DNA from: Rhizobium sp. 11515TR
Lineage (GTDB): Bacteria; Pseudomonadota; Alphaproteobacteria; Rhizobiales; Rhizobiaceae
NCBI RefSeq assembly: GCF_002277895.1
Contig: NZ_CP022998.1
Span: 2,213,501-2,277,500 of the forward strand
Reading direction: 5' to 3'
Length of the DNA stretch: 64,000 bases
The position numbers and the translations under genes were made by a program. This document shows positions 30,292 through 39,770 of the stretch, in pieces (within the stretch, counting starts at the first letter, position 1; the number at the start of each line of letters is the position of its first letter). Below the pieces are notes generated by a model. That model was not told the DNA's origin. It saw nothing but the letters and a program-made list of their open reading frames with translations, and made no database searches.

Positions 30292-31308
30292 TTACTCGGC
30301 GCCCTGCTGGTTCTTGCGGTCGAGCTGCGTCACCAGCGCCAGAATGGTCGCCGAGACCGGCGTCGGTATATTCGCGAGCTTTCCGAGCGAGACGACGACG
30401 CCCACGAGAGGCGTGATTTCCAGCGCCTTGCCGGCAAGCAGATCCTGCAGCATCGAGGTGCGCACAGGTCCGATCTGACGGGAACGCTCAAGACGTTCCT
30501 CCACGGACATGGCGATGTGCGATCCCAAAGCCTCGGCAACGGCTTTTACCTCGCTCATTACCTGGCCGACTATAGTCGCAAGCGCGGGATCGTCCATGAT
30601 ATCGGACATCAAACCCCGCGTGAGCGCACTGATCGGATTGAAAGCGGCATTGCCCATGAGCTTGCTCCAGATATCGTCGCGGATGCGCGAGGAAATCGAA
30701 ACATTGACCCCGGCCTGCTGCAGCAGCGCTGCGATAGCTTCGATATCGCCCATCGTCTCGCCGGAAGGTTCGCCAAGGATGAAATGTCCGTTATTGGCGA
30801 GTTTGACCTCGCCGGGTGCGACGACTTCCGCTCCCTGATAGGCAACGCAGCCGATGATGCGCTCCGGCCCGATCAGGCGCCAGAGATCGCCGTTCGGATC
30901 GAGCTCTTCCATCTGGTATTCGGCATGGCCGCTCTGACGGTCCCGATGGAAATACCACCATGGAACGCCGTTGAGGATCATGACGACGCGGGTGCCCGAA
31001 TGCAGCAGTTTTGCAATGCCGGGGACAGCTGCGGCAAGCTGATGTCCTTTGAGGCCGGTGATGACGAGATCCTGCGGCGGAAGTTCGCCAGCATCGGTCG
31101 TCGCGGTCACCTGCGCGACGAGGGGACTATCCACATCGGCTTCCCAGAGGCTTATGCCGCCAGCGCGAATGGCCTCCAGATGAGCTCCGCGAGCCACGAC
31201 GGAAATCTTCGTCTGCGCTTCTTTGGCGGAGGCGAGCTTGGCCGCGATCGCACCGCCGAGTGCGCCGGCGCCGTAGACACAGATGTTCTTGAAGGGAGAG
31301 GGCGTCAT
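30292..31308 (-). CDS. 2-dehydropantoate 2-reductase family protein (PanE/ApbA-like)
   Basis: A 338-residue NADP-dependent reductase. The dinucleotide-binding motif is YGAGALGGAIAAKL at residues 11-24. The C-terminal helical domain contains KLMGNAAFNPISALTRG, which has the catalytic lysine region. Family members reduce ketopantoate or related keto acids; genomes often carry several, and this copy may act on another substrate. The start at 31308 gives the family N terminus. Confidence 0.85.
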   Translation of the reverse strand: MTPSPFKNICVYGAGALGGAIAAKLASAKEAQTKISVVARGAHLEAIRAGGISLWEADVDSPLVAQVTATTDAGELPPQDLVITGLKGHQLAAAVPGIAKLLHSGTRVVMILNGVPWWYFHRDRQSGHAEYQMEELDPNGDLWRLIGPERIIGCVAYQGAEVVAPGEVKLANNGHFILGEPSGETMGDIEAIAALLQQAGVNVSISSRIRDDIWSKLMGNAAFNPISALTRGLMSDIMDDPALATIVGQVMSEVKAVAEALGSHIAMSVEERLERSRQIGPVRTSMLQDLLAGKALEITPLVGVVVSLGKLANIPTPVSATILALVTQLDRKNQQGAE

Positions 31309-31538
31309 GATTTGATGCTCCGAAAGAAGTCGCATGCTCTGCCAAGATATGGCGAGCCCGTGATTTGGCGAGTGGTTTATCAGATTGTCAGCAATTGGAA
31401 TTGAAAATCGCCAAACCTTCCGACACACTATAGGCTTATCGAAATTTCACCATACTCGTCTAAGCGCGAATGGGGTTAACAGGTAAAGGAAATACCTTCT
31501 CAGCCGTCGCTGCTTCACCCGGTTTTTGTGAACAGATT

Positions 31539-33452
31539 ATGTTTTCACTACATACATTTGGCGGCTTGAAGCTTTTGGACGGCGATGGTCACGAGGTCGC
31601 CTTTCCCGAAAAGGGCCTGTTGATCCTGGTCTATCTGATGCTGGAGCCAACCTCGCGCGCGTCGCGCAGCGCGATCGCCCGGTTTTTGTGGGGAGACGAC
31701 AATGGCAGTGCGCAGGTCAATCTGCGCAAGCTGGTTTCGCGTGCCAGGGTTCGTCAGGAAGCACTCGGGAGGTCATTTCTGCGTTTCAGCGAGACAGCCG
31801 TCGAACTCGACGCGCCTCCAACCACCTCCGATCTCTGGTTTGCGCGCACGGACGATGGCGGACCGATCTTTGCAAGATTGCAATCGCTGGCGAGGACGCT
31901 CGCGGCGGAATTCCTGCAGGGTATAGATTGCCAGAGCGCGGTGTTCTTTCATTGGCGGGAGGCGCAAAGTGGCAGGCACTTGTCGGCACTGAAGGCGGCG
32001 CTGAAGGCCGCTGCTGCCGAAGCCAATGGGATGGCGGATGTCGCTCTGCTGAGAGAGGCGGCACTTCTGGTCTTTGGTATAGATCCCGAAGATCGCGATA
32101 TTCATCGCATCCTGTTGCGGATATTCGATGCGGAAGGTGAGGTGGAGCACTTCAGGCAGATTTTTGCGCAGCGTGCCGCGCTGCTGGCCTCATGGTCTGC
32201 GCAGCGGGAACACGCTTCGGAAATTCGAGCCGGGGATGCCCATCATGAACGGATTTCAACTGCGCGAGCGCGGGTGAAAATACCCCTCCTGCTCCTGCCT
32301 TCCACGGAGGGGCAAGGGAAAGATTATGATGCCTCATCCCTCGTGAACGATATCACAATCGGTTTCTGCGCGCTTGACAGTCTTCAGATTGCGGATCGTT
32401 ACACGGCGGTCCGGGTTGGCAGGGCTGGGGAACGTGCCGTTGCAACTTTCGACCAATGGGATCGCTCCTACCTTCTCGAGATGCGGCTTAGCCTGCGCGA
32501 CAACGGACCGCTGCTGTTTTCGCAACTGGTCGACGCCGCAAGCGATGAAATCATCTGGGCAGAGCGCATCAGCCTCGGACAATCCTCGCCCGAAGAGCGG
32601 AGACAGGCGGTCGCACGTCACATCGTGCTATCGCTTGCAGGGCAGATCGAACGGCGGGAGATGATGAGGTCGCATTTCGAGGAAAATCCAGCGGCCTATC
32701 AGCGCTATCTCGCCGGCAAGCGTTACATTGAGCGCCTCTCCGTACCCGATCTGCAGAGGGCGCGTGGGGAGCTTGAGATGGCGCTGCGCACTGGCGGCCA
32801 CTTCGCGCCTGCCTTGAGCTCTATGGCCCGCACCTATTCCAAGGAATGGGTACTGACCTTCGGTGGCGATGCGGCCTTGCTGGACGAGGCGGAAAGCTAT
32901 GCGATGCAGGCCATAGCAGCGCGGCGCGATATCGCCGACGGCTATCGCGAGCTTGGCATGACGAAGGTCTTCCGGAAGGCGAGTGAGGAGAGCATTGAGG
33001 CCTTGAAACTGGCCGAAGCCCTTAATCCGGGCCATGCCGGCATCATTGCCGACCATGCCGAAGCTTTGCTTCACGCGTCCCGGCCGGATCTCGCGCTGAC
33101 GAAGATTGAAAGCGCTATCGCGCTCAATCCGGTAAGCCCCGATACCTATCTTTGGACTGCTTCCGTGGCGAGCTACACGCTCGGTCGCTTCGAAGCTGCG
33201 CTCGATTATATCGGCCGAATGGCGAATGCACGCCTGGCGGACAGGATTTCCGCCGCGAGCTGGGCGATGCTCGGGCATGAGGAAAAGGCAGGCTTTTTTG
33301 TTCGGCGCGTCCAAAGAACCAACCCGGATTTCGATGTCGATCGGTGGCTTTCCGTCGTGCCGTTCAAGGAGCAATGGCAGCGTGACATCTATCGGGAAGG
33401 GCTGCGACGGGCAGGTTTCTGGAAGGCAATGCCGAACGTGACCATGGCATAG
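31539..33452 (+). CDS. BTAD/SARP-type transcriptional regulator with TPR region
   Basis: A 637-residue protein with an N-terminal winged-helix domain (FGGLKLLDGDGHEVAFPEKG) and a BTAD-like helical domain carrying the LWGDDNGSAQVNLRKLVSRA motif. A middle region lacks an enzymatic motif, and a C-terminal TPR superhelix begins at about 430. Relatives resemble SARP activators and the effector ends of adenylate-cyclase-like regulators. It precedes, on the same strand, a four-gene membrane cluster that may be its target. Confidence 0.75.
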   Translation: MFSLHTFGGLKLLDGDGHEVAFPEKGLLILVYLMLEPTSRASRSAIARFLWGDDNGSAQVNLRKLVSRARVRQEALGRSFLRFSETAVELDAPPTTSDLWFARTDDGGPIFARLQSLARTLAAEFLQGIDCQSAVFFHWREAQSGRHLSALKAALKAAAAEANGMADVALLREAALLVFGIDPEDRDIHRILLRIFDAEGEVEHFRQIFAQRAALLASWSAQREHASEIRAGDAHHERISTARARVKIPLLLLPSTEGQGKDYDASSLVNDITIGFCALDSLQIADRYTAVRVGRAGERAVATFDQWDRSYLLEMRLSLRDNGPLLFSQLVDAASDEIIWAERISLGQSSPEERRQAVARHIVLSLAGQIERREMMRSHFEENPAAYQRYLAGKRYIERLSVPDLQRARGELEMALRTGGHFAPALSSMARTYSKEWVLTFGGDAALLDEAESYAMQAIAARRDIADGYRELGMTKVFRKASEESIEALKLAEALNPGHAGIIADHAEALLHASRPDLALTKIESAIALNPVSPDTYLWTASVASYTLGRFEAALDYIGRMANARLADRISAASWAMLGHEEKAGFFVRRVQRTNPDFDVDRWLSVVPFKEQWQRDIYREGLRRAGFWKAMPNVTMA

Positions 33453-33643
33453 CAGCTGTCCACCATCAGGTGGAAGTGTCGCCCTCGCTCACATCAGTGT
33501 TTTCCGATCGACACGGGCTCGGGCTAGTCTTTACCACAATCGCATCCTAACCTCTGCCATATCGCTCTGGACCGTGGACAACCAGTGCGGTATCGATTTC
33601 TCAATTGTCCTTTCTAAGTTGATGAATTCGCCGGGGAAGATCG

Positions 33644-35092
33644 TTGCGTTTCGAAGCCCTCAACCGTCTCTGGGATAGTGTTCGGGAGACCAGCCATGAT
33701 TTCCGCGCCTCGACGGATGTGTTTCCCGTCGTCGATATCGAAAAGCTGGGCACGACCCTCGACCTGAAGGAAAAGGGTTCCGCTGCCGGGCGTCAGAACC
33801 GGCCGCCGCCGGATGCGCAATCGCATGACGAGACGGAGCAGCGTATCGTCGCCTGGGTCGAGGCGGAAAAGAAAAGCTCTTACCAGATCCTTGAAGATCA
33901 GTTCCAGACCTTCGATAGCCGCTTACGCAACCTCGATTTCGAAGGACAATTCGGGTTGATCCGCCAGGCAAACGCTTCCAGTGTCTCCGATTTCAAGGCG
34001 GAGGTGGCAAGCGGCGTCGACGAGCTGCATGGCCTGCGCCGCAATCTGAAAACCGCCGAGGATGAAATGGCGGGCTTCAAGGCCAGGCATAAGCTGCAGC
34101 GCGCCGCGAAGGTTTCCAGCCGGGCGGCGTGGGGCTTCAAAGTCTCGTTGATCGTCTTCCTTGTGCTCATCGAGATGGTGATGAACGGCAGTTTTCTCGC
34201 CAAAGGAAGCGAGCAGGGTCTCGTCGGTGGGGTAACCGAGGCGGCCGCTTTCGCCTTCCTGAATATCGGCATGGCGCTGATTTTTTCTTTCTTCTGCGTC
34301 CGTTTTCTGGTGCATCGCTCCTTTGCGCTGAAGCTGCTGGGTTTGCTGGGACTTATCGCCTATATCGCCGTTGCCCTCGGGATCAACATTGCGCTGGCGC
34401 ATTATCGCGAGGTCTCCGCGACGATTCTGAGCGGAGCCGGCGCCGAGGTGATCCAGCGGCTTAAGACCGCGCCGCTCGGGTTGCAGGAGCTGAACTCCTG
34501 GATGCTCTTTGCCATCGGTCTGATGTTCTCGCTCGTCGCCTTCATCGACGGCTGCTATTTGACCGATCCCTATCCGGGCTTTGCCGGTGTGCAGAAGCGT
34601 CTCGATGCGGCGAGGGACCATTACATCGACCGCAAGCTCGATCTCATCGAAGACCTTCGCGAGATCCGCGACGAGCACAACAGCAAGATCGAGGAGATCA
34701 TCCGCGACCTCTCGCTGCGCCGGCAGGAAACGGCTGCCATCATCGCGCATCGCGCTAGGACCGCGGGTCTCTTTGCCGAACACCAGAACCATCTCGAGCG
34801 TGCCGCCAATGTGCTGCTCACCTCCTACCGCGACGCCAACCGGGCCGCGCGCACCGAGCCAGAACCATCCTATTTCAAGGCTGCCTATAAGATGGAGCGT
34901 TTGACGCCCGTTATTCGCACGGAAGAGGAATGGGACGACAAGGTACTGGGCTCGCGCATCCAGAGTGCCCAGGCGGAGCTTTCGGAGCAGATCAAGCGGA
35001 TCGGCGACGAATTTGAGCGCGCCATCGAAAAATACCATCAGCTCGATAATCTTTTCCCGGAGAGCATCCTTGGCGCGACGCAAGCGGCGTAG
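33644..35092 (+). CDS. Polytopic membrane protein with long coiled coils, cluster gene 1
   Basis: A 482-residue protein using a TTG start with GGGGAAG upstream. Four membrane helices lie at about 160-183, 202-225, 230-256 and 281-303. They are flanked by an N-terminal soluble coiled-coil region and a long C-terminal charged coiled coil (about 320-475). No known family was recognised. It opens a tightly packed four-gene cluster whose last member is MotB/OmpA-like, so it probably belongs to an envelope-spanning complex. Confidence 0.65.
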   Translation: MRFEALNRLWDSVRETSHDFRASTDVFPVVDIEKLGTTLDLKEKGSAAGRQNRPPPDAQSHDETEQRIVAWVEAEKKSSYQILEDQFQTFDSRLRNLDFEGQFGLIRQANASSVSDFKAEVASGVDELHGLRRNLKTAEDEMAGFKARHKLQRAAKVSSRAAWGFKVSLIVFLVLIEMVMNGSFLAKGSEQGLVGGVTEAAAFAFLNIGMALIFSFFCVRFLVHRSFALKLLGLLGLIAYIAVALGINIALAHYREVSATILSGAGAEVIQRLKTAPLGLQELNSWMLFAIGLMFSLVAFIDGCYLTDPYPGFAGVQKRLDAARDHYIDRKLDLIEDLREIRDEHNSKIEEIIRDLSLRRQETAAIIAHRARTAGLFAEHQNHLERAANVLLTSYRDANRAARTEPEPSYFKAAYKMERLTPVIRTEEEWDDKVLGSRIQSAQAELSEQIKRIGDEFERAIEKYHQLDNLFPESILGATQAA

Positions 35093-35888
35093 CCGGCGCG
35101 GCGGATCCGCCGGTCTCATCATTGCAACGGTTTGTCTTGCCGTCCTGTCCCTCGGGATCGTCGGCGCATACGGCTGGCTGCGCTACAAGGCGAGTGGGAA
35201 CATCGCCGTCGATCAAGCTTCGCTCTGCCCGGTGGATGGCCCGAAGGCGGAAACGGCCATTCTGCTCGATGTCACCGATCCGATATCAGACACGACGGCA
35301 CTCGATCTGCGCAACCAGTTCCAGAAGATCGTCGCGGGTGTGCCCATCGGCGGCGCCATCGATATCTATGCGCTCACCGAGGAGGAAGGGGAGCTGATCC
35401 AGACCTTCCACGGTTGCAATCCTGGAAGTGGAGCGAATGTCGACGAATGGACCAGCAATCCGCGGCTGGCGCAGGCGCGCTGGGAAAAGGGCTTCCAAAA
35501 GCCGCTTGCCGAAATTGCCGGCAAGCTGACGGCGGGCGAGTCTGGCCGGCTGTCGCCGATCATGGCCGCCATTCAGAAGATCAATCTGGAGGTCTTCGCC
35601 AATGCACCAGGTGGCATCCCCAAGCGCCTTTACATCGCTTCTGACATGATCGAGCATACGGCCACCTTCTCCAATTACCGAGATGGCGTCTCCTATCAGA
35701 AATACCAGCAAAGCGCCGCAGATGACCGTTTCCGCACGTCACTGGACGGTGTCACGGTCAAGATCCTCGCCTTTCAAAGGTCGAACATGAAGTTCAGCAT
35801 GGAGGATCTTGCGAACTTCTGGGCGCAATGGATCAAGAACAACAAGGGTGATTTTGGCGGCTTCGTGCGGCTGGAGGGGATACGCTGA
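35070..35888 (+). CDS. Membrane-anchored protein with vWA-like domain, cluster gene 2
   Basis: A 272-residue protein. The TTG start at 35070 has GGAGAG upstream and overlaps gene 1 by 23 bases. A basic N terminus and one membrane helix (about 14-37) precede an extracytoplasmic domain. Its first strand reads AILLDVTDPIS and is followed by a helix, like the opening of a von Willebrand A fold with a partial metal site. The fold is inferred. The stop touches the start of gene 3. Confidence 0.6.
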   Translation: MARRKRRSRRGGSAGLIIATVCLAVLSLGIVGAYGWLRYKASGNIAVDQASLCPVDGPKAETAILLDVTDPISDTTALDLRNQFQKIVAGVPIGGAIDIYALTEEEGELIQTFHGCNPGSGANVDEWTSNPRLAQARWEKGFQKPLAEIAGKLTAGESGRLSPIMAAIQKINLEVFANAPGGIPKRLYIASDMIEHTATFSNYRDGVSYQKYQQSAADDRFRTSLDGVTVKILAFQRSNMKFSMEDLANFWAQWIKNNKGDFGGFVRLEGIR

Positions 35889-36820
35889 TGGCCAATACCG
35901 ACGCCAGATATCTCATCCGGGATTATGGGCCGATGGTGCTGTTCGCCTCCATCACCGTCGGCGGCATGATCTTCATCTGGTCTTCGAAGCTCATGGGCTG
36001 GTCACTGCCCATCGTCACCGGTGTGCCGTTGGTGCTGATGGGGATCTACTTCATCGTATCGCTGGCCGTTGCCGGGTTCCGACTGCACAATGAGCAGGCG
36101 GGTGACAACCTCTATTACATGGGTTTCCTCTTCACCCTGTCGAGCCTCGGCGTATCGCTCTATCTCTTTGCCGGCGAAACATCGATCGAGACCATCGTCC
36201 GCAATTTCGGCATCGCTGTCACTTCGACCATTGCCGGCGTGACGCTGCGTATCCTCTTCAACCAAATGCGGCGCGACCCGATCGATATCGAGCGCAGCGT
36301 TCGCCACGAGCTTGCTGAGATGACGCGGCGTGTCCGCACAGAACTCGATTCGTCGTCGCGCGAATTTTCGCATTACCGGCGCATCAGCAACCAGATGCTG
36401 TCCGAAGGATTCGAGGAGATCGCGCGACAGGCTGAGCGCAATGGCCAGGAGATCAACAAGATCCTGGAAATGCTGGCGAAGCAGGCTGTGACGCCGATCA
36501 ATGATGCCGCCGCGCAGCTGACGGCGACGACCTCGCAGCTGTCCGAGATCATCGGCACGTTCGGCACCGCCGTCGAAAATGTCGGCAAGAAACTGGAGGA
36601 GATACGCTCGCCGGAGGATGTGGTGCGTGCTGAGCTGGCGCCGGCGATCGCTGCCATCAAGGAGATGTCGGAGGCGCAATTGCAGCCGCTGCGCAATATC
36701 GAGTTGGCGCTTGGTCGCGTGGCGGAGGCGATGGGGCAGGCACCGCTGCCGAAGGGCGATGGTGGTATCGCTACGGAGCCTGAGGCCGTTCAGCGAAAAC
36801 GCTGGTGGCATCTATGGTAG
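35888..36820 (+). CDS. Membrane protein with C-terminal coiled coil, cluster gene 3
   Basis: A 310-residue protein with three membrane helices (about 14-34, 38-62 and 72-95) and a long cytoplasmic helical region (about 125-285) rich in heptad leucines and glutamines. The layout recalls MotA/ExbB-like partners of MotB proteins, but no family motif was found. It shares one base with gene 2 and overlaps gene 4. Confidence 0.6.
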   Translation: MANTDARYLIRDYGPMVLFASITVGGMIFIWSSKLMGWSLPIVTGVPLVLMGIYFIVSLAVAGFRLHNEQAGDNLYYMGFLFTLSSLGVSLYLFAGETSIETIVRNFGIAVTSTIAGVTLRILFNQMRRDPIDIERSVRHELAEMTRRVRTELDSSSREFSHYRRISNQMLSEGFEEIARQAERNGQEINKILEMLAKQAVTPINDAAAQLTATTSQLSEIIGTFGTAVENVGKKLEEIRSPEDVVRAELAPAIAAIKEMSEAQLQPLRNIELALGRVAEAMGQAPLPKGDGGIATEPEAVQRKRWWHLW

Positions 36821-37827
36821 CAGGAGGTTCGGACAACAAGCCGAAACTGGAGCACAAGGGCTACAACCGCGGCCTGATCCTTGGTCTGACGATGGCCGAA
36901 TCCATGCTGCTTCTGGTCTTCTGCCTGCTGCTCGTAGCCGCTGCCTTGATTTCGGCAGAGAGAAGCAAACGTTATGAAGTCGAGCGCAAGCTTGAGAAGG
37001 CCGAGCAGCAGGTCGCGCTGCTGGAGAAGAAGCGAGCGGAGCAGGCGGCCGAGATCGTGCTTCTCCAGTCCAAGGTCGTCTCCGGGGATCTTTCCGCTGC
37101 CGATAAGGCCGTGGTGGACAAGCAATGGCGGGAGCTGGTGCTGGCGAAAGAGACGCTCGACAGCATGACGGACCAGGGAGCGACACCGACCGATCTGCAA
37201 TCACTGTCCAAGGTCGCTGCCGTTCTGAAGGAACGTGGCGTTTCGCTCGCGGCAGCACCCGATGCGGTCGATAAGCTTTTGGCTGGCAGTGGGGGCGGGA
37301 AGGGCATGCACGATTGGCCGCCCATCATCAATCTCGACGACGCCAAGAAGAACTATTTCCAATCAGGAAGCGCCGAACTCACGGGCACTTTTGCCCAGCT
37401 TCTCAGCACCACAATTACGGACGAAATCGCCAGCAATCTAAGCCTTTACGGCGCCAATATCGTCGAGGTGATCGGTCATACCGATGAGCAGCCGGTCGCG
37501 CGAGAGAAATCCAATCTCGACGATACGATCATCGGCGCCATGGATGGCAAGCTGCCGGTCTCCGCCTTGCTACCGGCCGACAATGCCGGCCTCGGTCTTG
37601 CCCGCGCGATTGCCGTCGCCAATGTGCTCAAGGCCAATCCGAAGCTGAAGGATGCGACCATCCTGCCGATGTCGGCCGCGCAATTGATCCTGCCCGGCGA
37701 TACCGTCACTTCAGGCCAACGCGGCGCGGTCGAGGCGCGACGCCGCATCGAAATTCGTGTGCGGGGCAGGACGGCGCCCGTTGCTGTCATCAATGCCGGT
37801 GCCGCGCCGTCAGTGAATACGCAATAG
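36814..37827 (+). CDS. MotB/OmpA-like protein, cluster gene 4
   Basis: A 337-residue protein with one N-terminal membrane helix (about 20-43), a coiled coil (about 48-90) and a C-terminal OmpA/MotB-type peptidoglycan-binding domain (about 160-325). That domain shows VIGHTDEQPV, LGLARAIAVANVL and RRIEIRVRG. This suits a stator- or Tol/Pal-like element spanning the periplasm. The ATG at 36814 overlaps the stop of gene 3; an upstream in-frame GTG at 36805 is possible. Confidence 0.75.
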   Translation: MVAGGSDNKPKLEHKGYNRGLILGLTMAESMLLLVFCLLLVAAALISAERSKRYEVERKLEKAEQQVALLEKKRAEQAAEIVLLQSKVVSGDLSAADKAVVDKQWRELVLAKETLDSMTDQGATPTDLQSLSKVAAVLKERGVSLAAAPDAVDKLLAGSGGGKGMHDWPPIINLDDAKKNYFQSGSAELTGTFAQLLSTTITDEIASNLSLYGANIVEVIGHTDEQPVAREKSNLDDTIIGAMDGKLPVSALLPADNAGLGLARAIAVANVLKANPKLKDATILPMSAAQLILPGDTVTSGQRGAVEARRRIEIRVRGRTAPVAVINAGAAPSVNTQ

Positions 37828-37844
37828 CGCCGATTTGGCAAGCA

Positions 37845-39467
37845 TCAGCTGCTAAGGCCGGGTGCCTCGTAGCCGGTGCGCTCGACGTACTCGGTGTAGC
37901 CGCCGGGATATTGGTGGATGCCTTCCGGCGTCAGCTCCAGGACGCGGTTGGAAAGTGCTGCCAGGAAATGCCGGTCGTGCGAGACGAAGAGCATCGTGCC
38001 CTCATATTGCGAAAGCGCCTGGATGAGCATTTCCTTGGTGTCGAGATCGAGATGGTTGGTCGGCTCGTCTAGCACCAGGAGGTTCGGCGGGTCGAAAAGC
38101 ATGATGGCCATAACAAGCCGTGCCTTCTCGCCGCCCGACAGTACCCTGCATTTCTTTTCGATATCGTCGCCAGAAAAGCCGAAACAGCCGGCAAGCGCCC
38201 GCAGCGAGCCTTGGCCTGCCTGCGGAAAGTCATGTTCGAGCTGCTGAAATACGGTACGCTCGCCATCGAGCAGGTCCATGGCATGCTGAGCGAAATAGCC
38301 CATCTTGACGCTGGCGCCGAGCGCGACGCTGCCTTCATCCGGATCTGCCGCGCCCGCCACCAGCTTGAGCAGGGTGGATTTGCCGGCACCGTTGATGCCC
38401 ATGATGCACCAGCGCTCGCGGCGGCGTACCATGAAATCCAGCCCTTCATAGATGGTGCGGCTGCCATACTTCTTATGGACGTTCTTCAGCACGGCGACGT
38501 CTTCGCCTGAGCGTGGCGCCGGCTGGAATTCGAAGGCAACCGTCTGGCGGCGCTTCGGCGGCTCGACGCGATCGATCTTTTCCAGCTTCTTCACGCGGCT
38601 CTGCACCTGCGAAGCATGCGAGGCGCGCGCCTTGAAGCGTTCGATGAATTTGATTTCCTTGGCGAGCATCGCCTGTTGCCGCTCGAACTGGGCCTGCTGC
38701 TGCTTTTCGTTCTGTGCGCGCTGCTGCTCGTAGAATTCATAGTCGCCCGAATAGCTGGTGAGATTGCCGGCATCGATTTCGATGATCTTGGTGACGATGC
38801 GGTTCATGAACTCGCGGTCGTGCGAGGTCATGAGCAACGCGCCTTCATAGCCCTTCAGGAAGGATTCGAGCCAGATCAGGCTTTCGAGATCGAGATGGTT
38901 GCTCGGCTCGTCAAGCAGCATGACGTCGGGGCGCATCAAGAGGATGCGGGCAAGTGCCACACGCATCTTCCAGCCGCCAGACAGCGCGCCGACATCGCCT
39001 TCCATCATCTCCTGGCTGAAGCTCAGACCCGCCAGCACTTCGCGAGCGCGGCCCTCGAGCGCATAGCCGTCGAGCTCTTCATAGCGCGCCTGCACTTCGC
39101 CATAGCGCTCGATGATCTCATCCATCCTGTCGGCCTGGTCCGGATCGCTCATAGCAGCTTCGAGTTCGCGAAGTTCTGCGGCAACGGCGCTGACGGGACC
39201 GGCGCCTTCCATCACTTCCGCGACGGCACTGCGTCCCTCCATCTCGCCGACATCCTGATTGAAGTAGCCGATCGTGACGCCTTTATCGACTGAAACCTGT
39301 CCCTCGTCGGGCTGCTCCTGGCCGGTAATCATGCGGAAAAGCGTCGTCTTGCCAGCGCCGTTCGGCCCCACGAGACCGACGCTCTCGCCCTTGTTGAGCG
39401 CCGCGGATGCCTCGATGAAGAGGATGCGATGGCTATTCTGCTTGCTGATATTCTCGATACGAATCAT
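37845..39467 (-). CDS. ABC-F family ATPase
   Basis: A 540-residue protein with two ABC domains and no membrane segments. Walker A motifs are GPNGAGKTT (about 34-42) and GINGAGKST (about 351-359), signatures LSGGWKMR and LSGGEKAR, Walker B LLDEPSNHLDLE and VLDEPTNHLDLD. The linker (about 230-310) is charged and coiled, as in YbiT/EttA translation factors that act in the ribosomal E site. It converges with the envelope cluster. Confidence 0.9.
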   Translation of the reverse strand: MIRIENISKQNSHRILFIEASAALNKGESVGLVGPNGAGKTTLFRMITGQEQPDEGQVSVDKGVTIGYFNQDVGEMEGRSAVAEVMEGAGPVSAVAAELRELEAAMSDPDQADRMDEIIERYGEVQARYEELDGYALEGRAREVLAGLSFSQEMMEGDVGALSGGWKMRVALARILLMRPDVMLLDEPSNHLDLESLIWLESFLKGYEGALLMTSHDREFMNRIVTKIIEIDAGNLTSYSGDYEFYEQQRAQNEKQQQAQFERQQAMLAKEIKFIERFKARASHASQVQSRVKKLEKIDRVEPPKRRQTVAFEFQPAPRSGEDVAVLKNVHKKYGSRTIYEGLDFMVRRRERWCIMGINGAGKSTLLKLVAGAADPDEGSVALGASVKMGYFAQHAMDLLDGERTVFQQLEHDFPQAGQGSLRALAGCFGFSGDDIEKKCRVLSGGEKARLVMAIMLFDPPNLLVLDEPTNHLDLDTKEMLIQALSQYEGTMLFVSHDRHFLAALSNRVLELTPEGIHQYPGGYTEYVERTGYEAPGLSS

Positions 39468-39770
39468 GGTTACGCGAAGTCCGAAGAAAGTGTTTCGGGC
39501 GCCTTATGCCACGGGTTATGGGCTCTGTCGCAGGTTTTCGAGCGGAGATGTGAGATCAATAGCGAACTGACGTTCAAGGGCGACAATTTCCGGCAAGCCT
39601 ATTTGCCATACGGAAAAGAAACTTTTACCGGGACGACGGATTCTGGCCCACGTGCCGTTCAATCAACATGGCTTCAGGCAGGACCGGCGCGCCCTCGGAT
39701 CGCCGACCGTCTTTAGCTCGGTTGGAAGCTGCTGTATTCATTGTCATCCATCTCAGCCGAGTTTTTGCAG
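39468..39770. other. Intergenic region between ABC-F and hydrolase genes
   Basis: These 303 bases separate two divergent genes. No repeat, RNA gene or convincing conserved frame was seen. A 40-codon minus-strand frame (39625-39747) exists but lacks supporting features. Confidence 0.35.

Noticed and set aside
33644..37827. A complete Zorya defence system
   Set aside because: A MotB-like protein is present, but no ZorC or ZorD/ZorE-type protein follows and the second membrane protein lacks MotA motifs.
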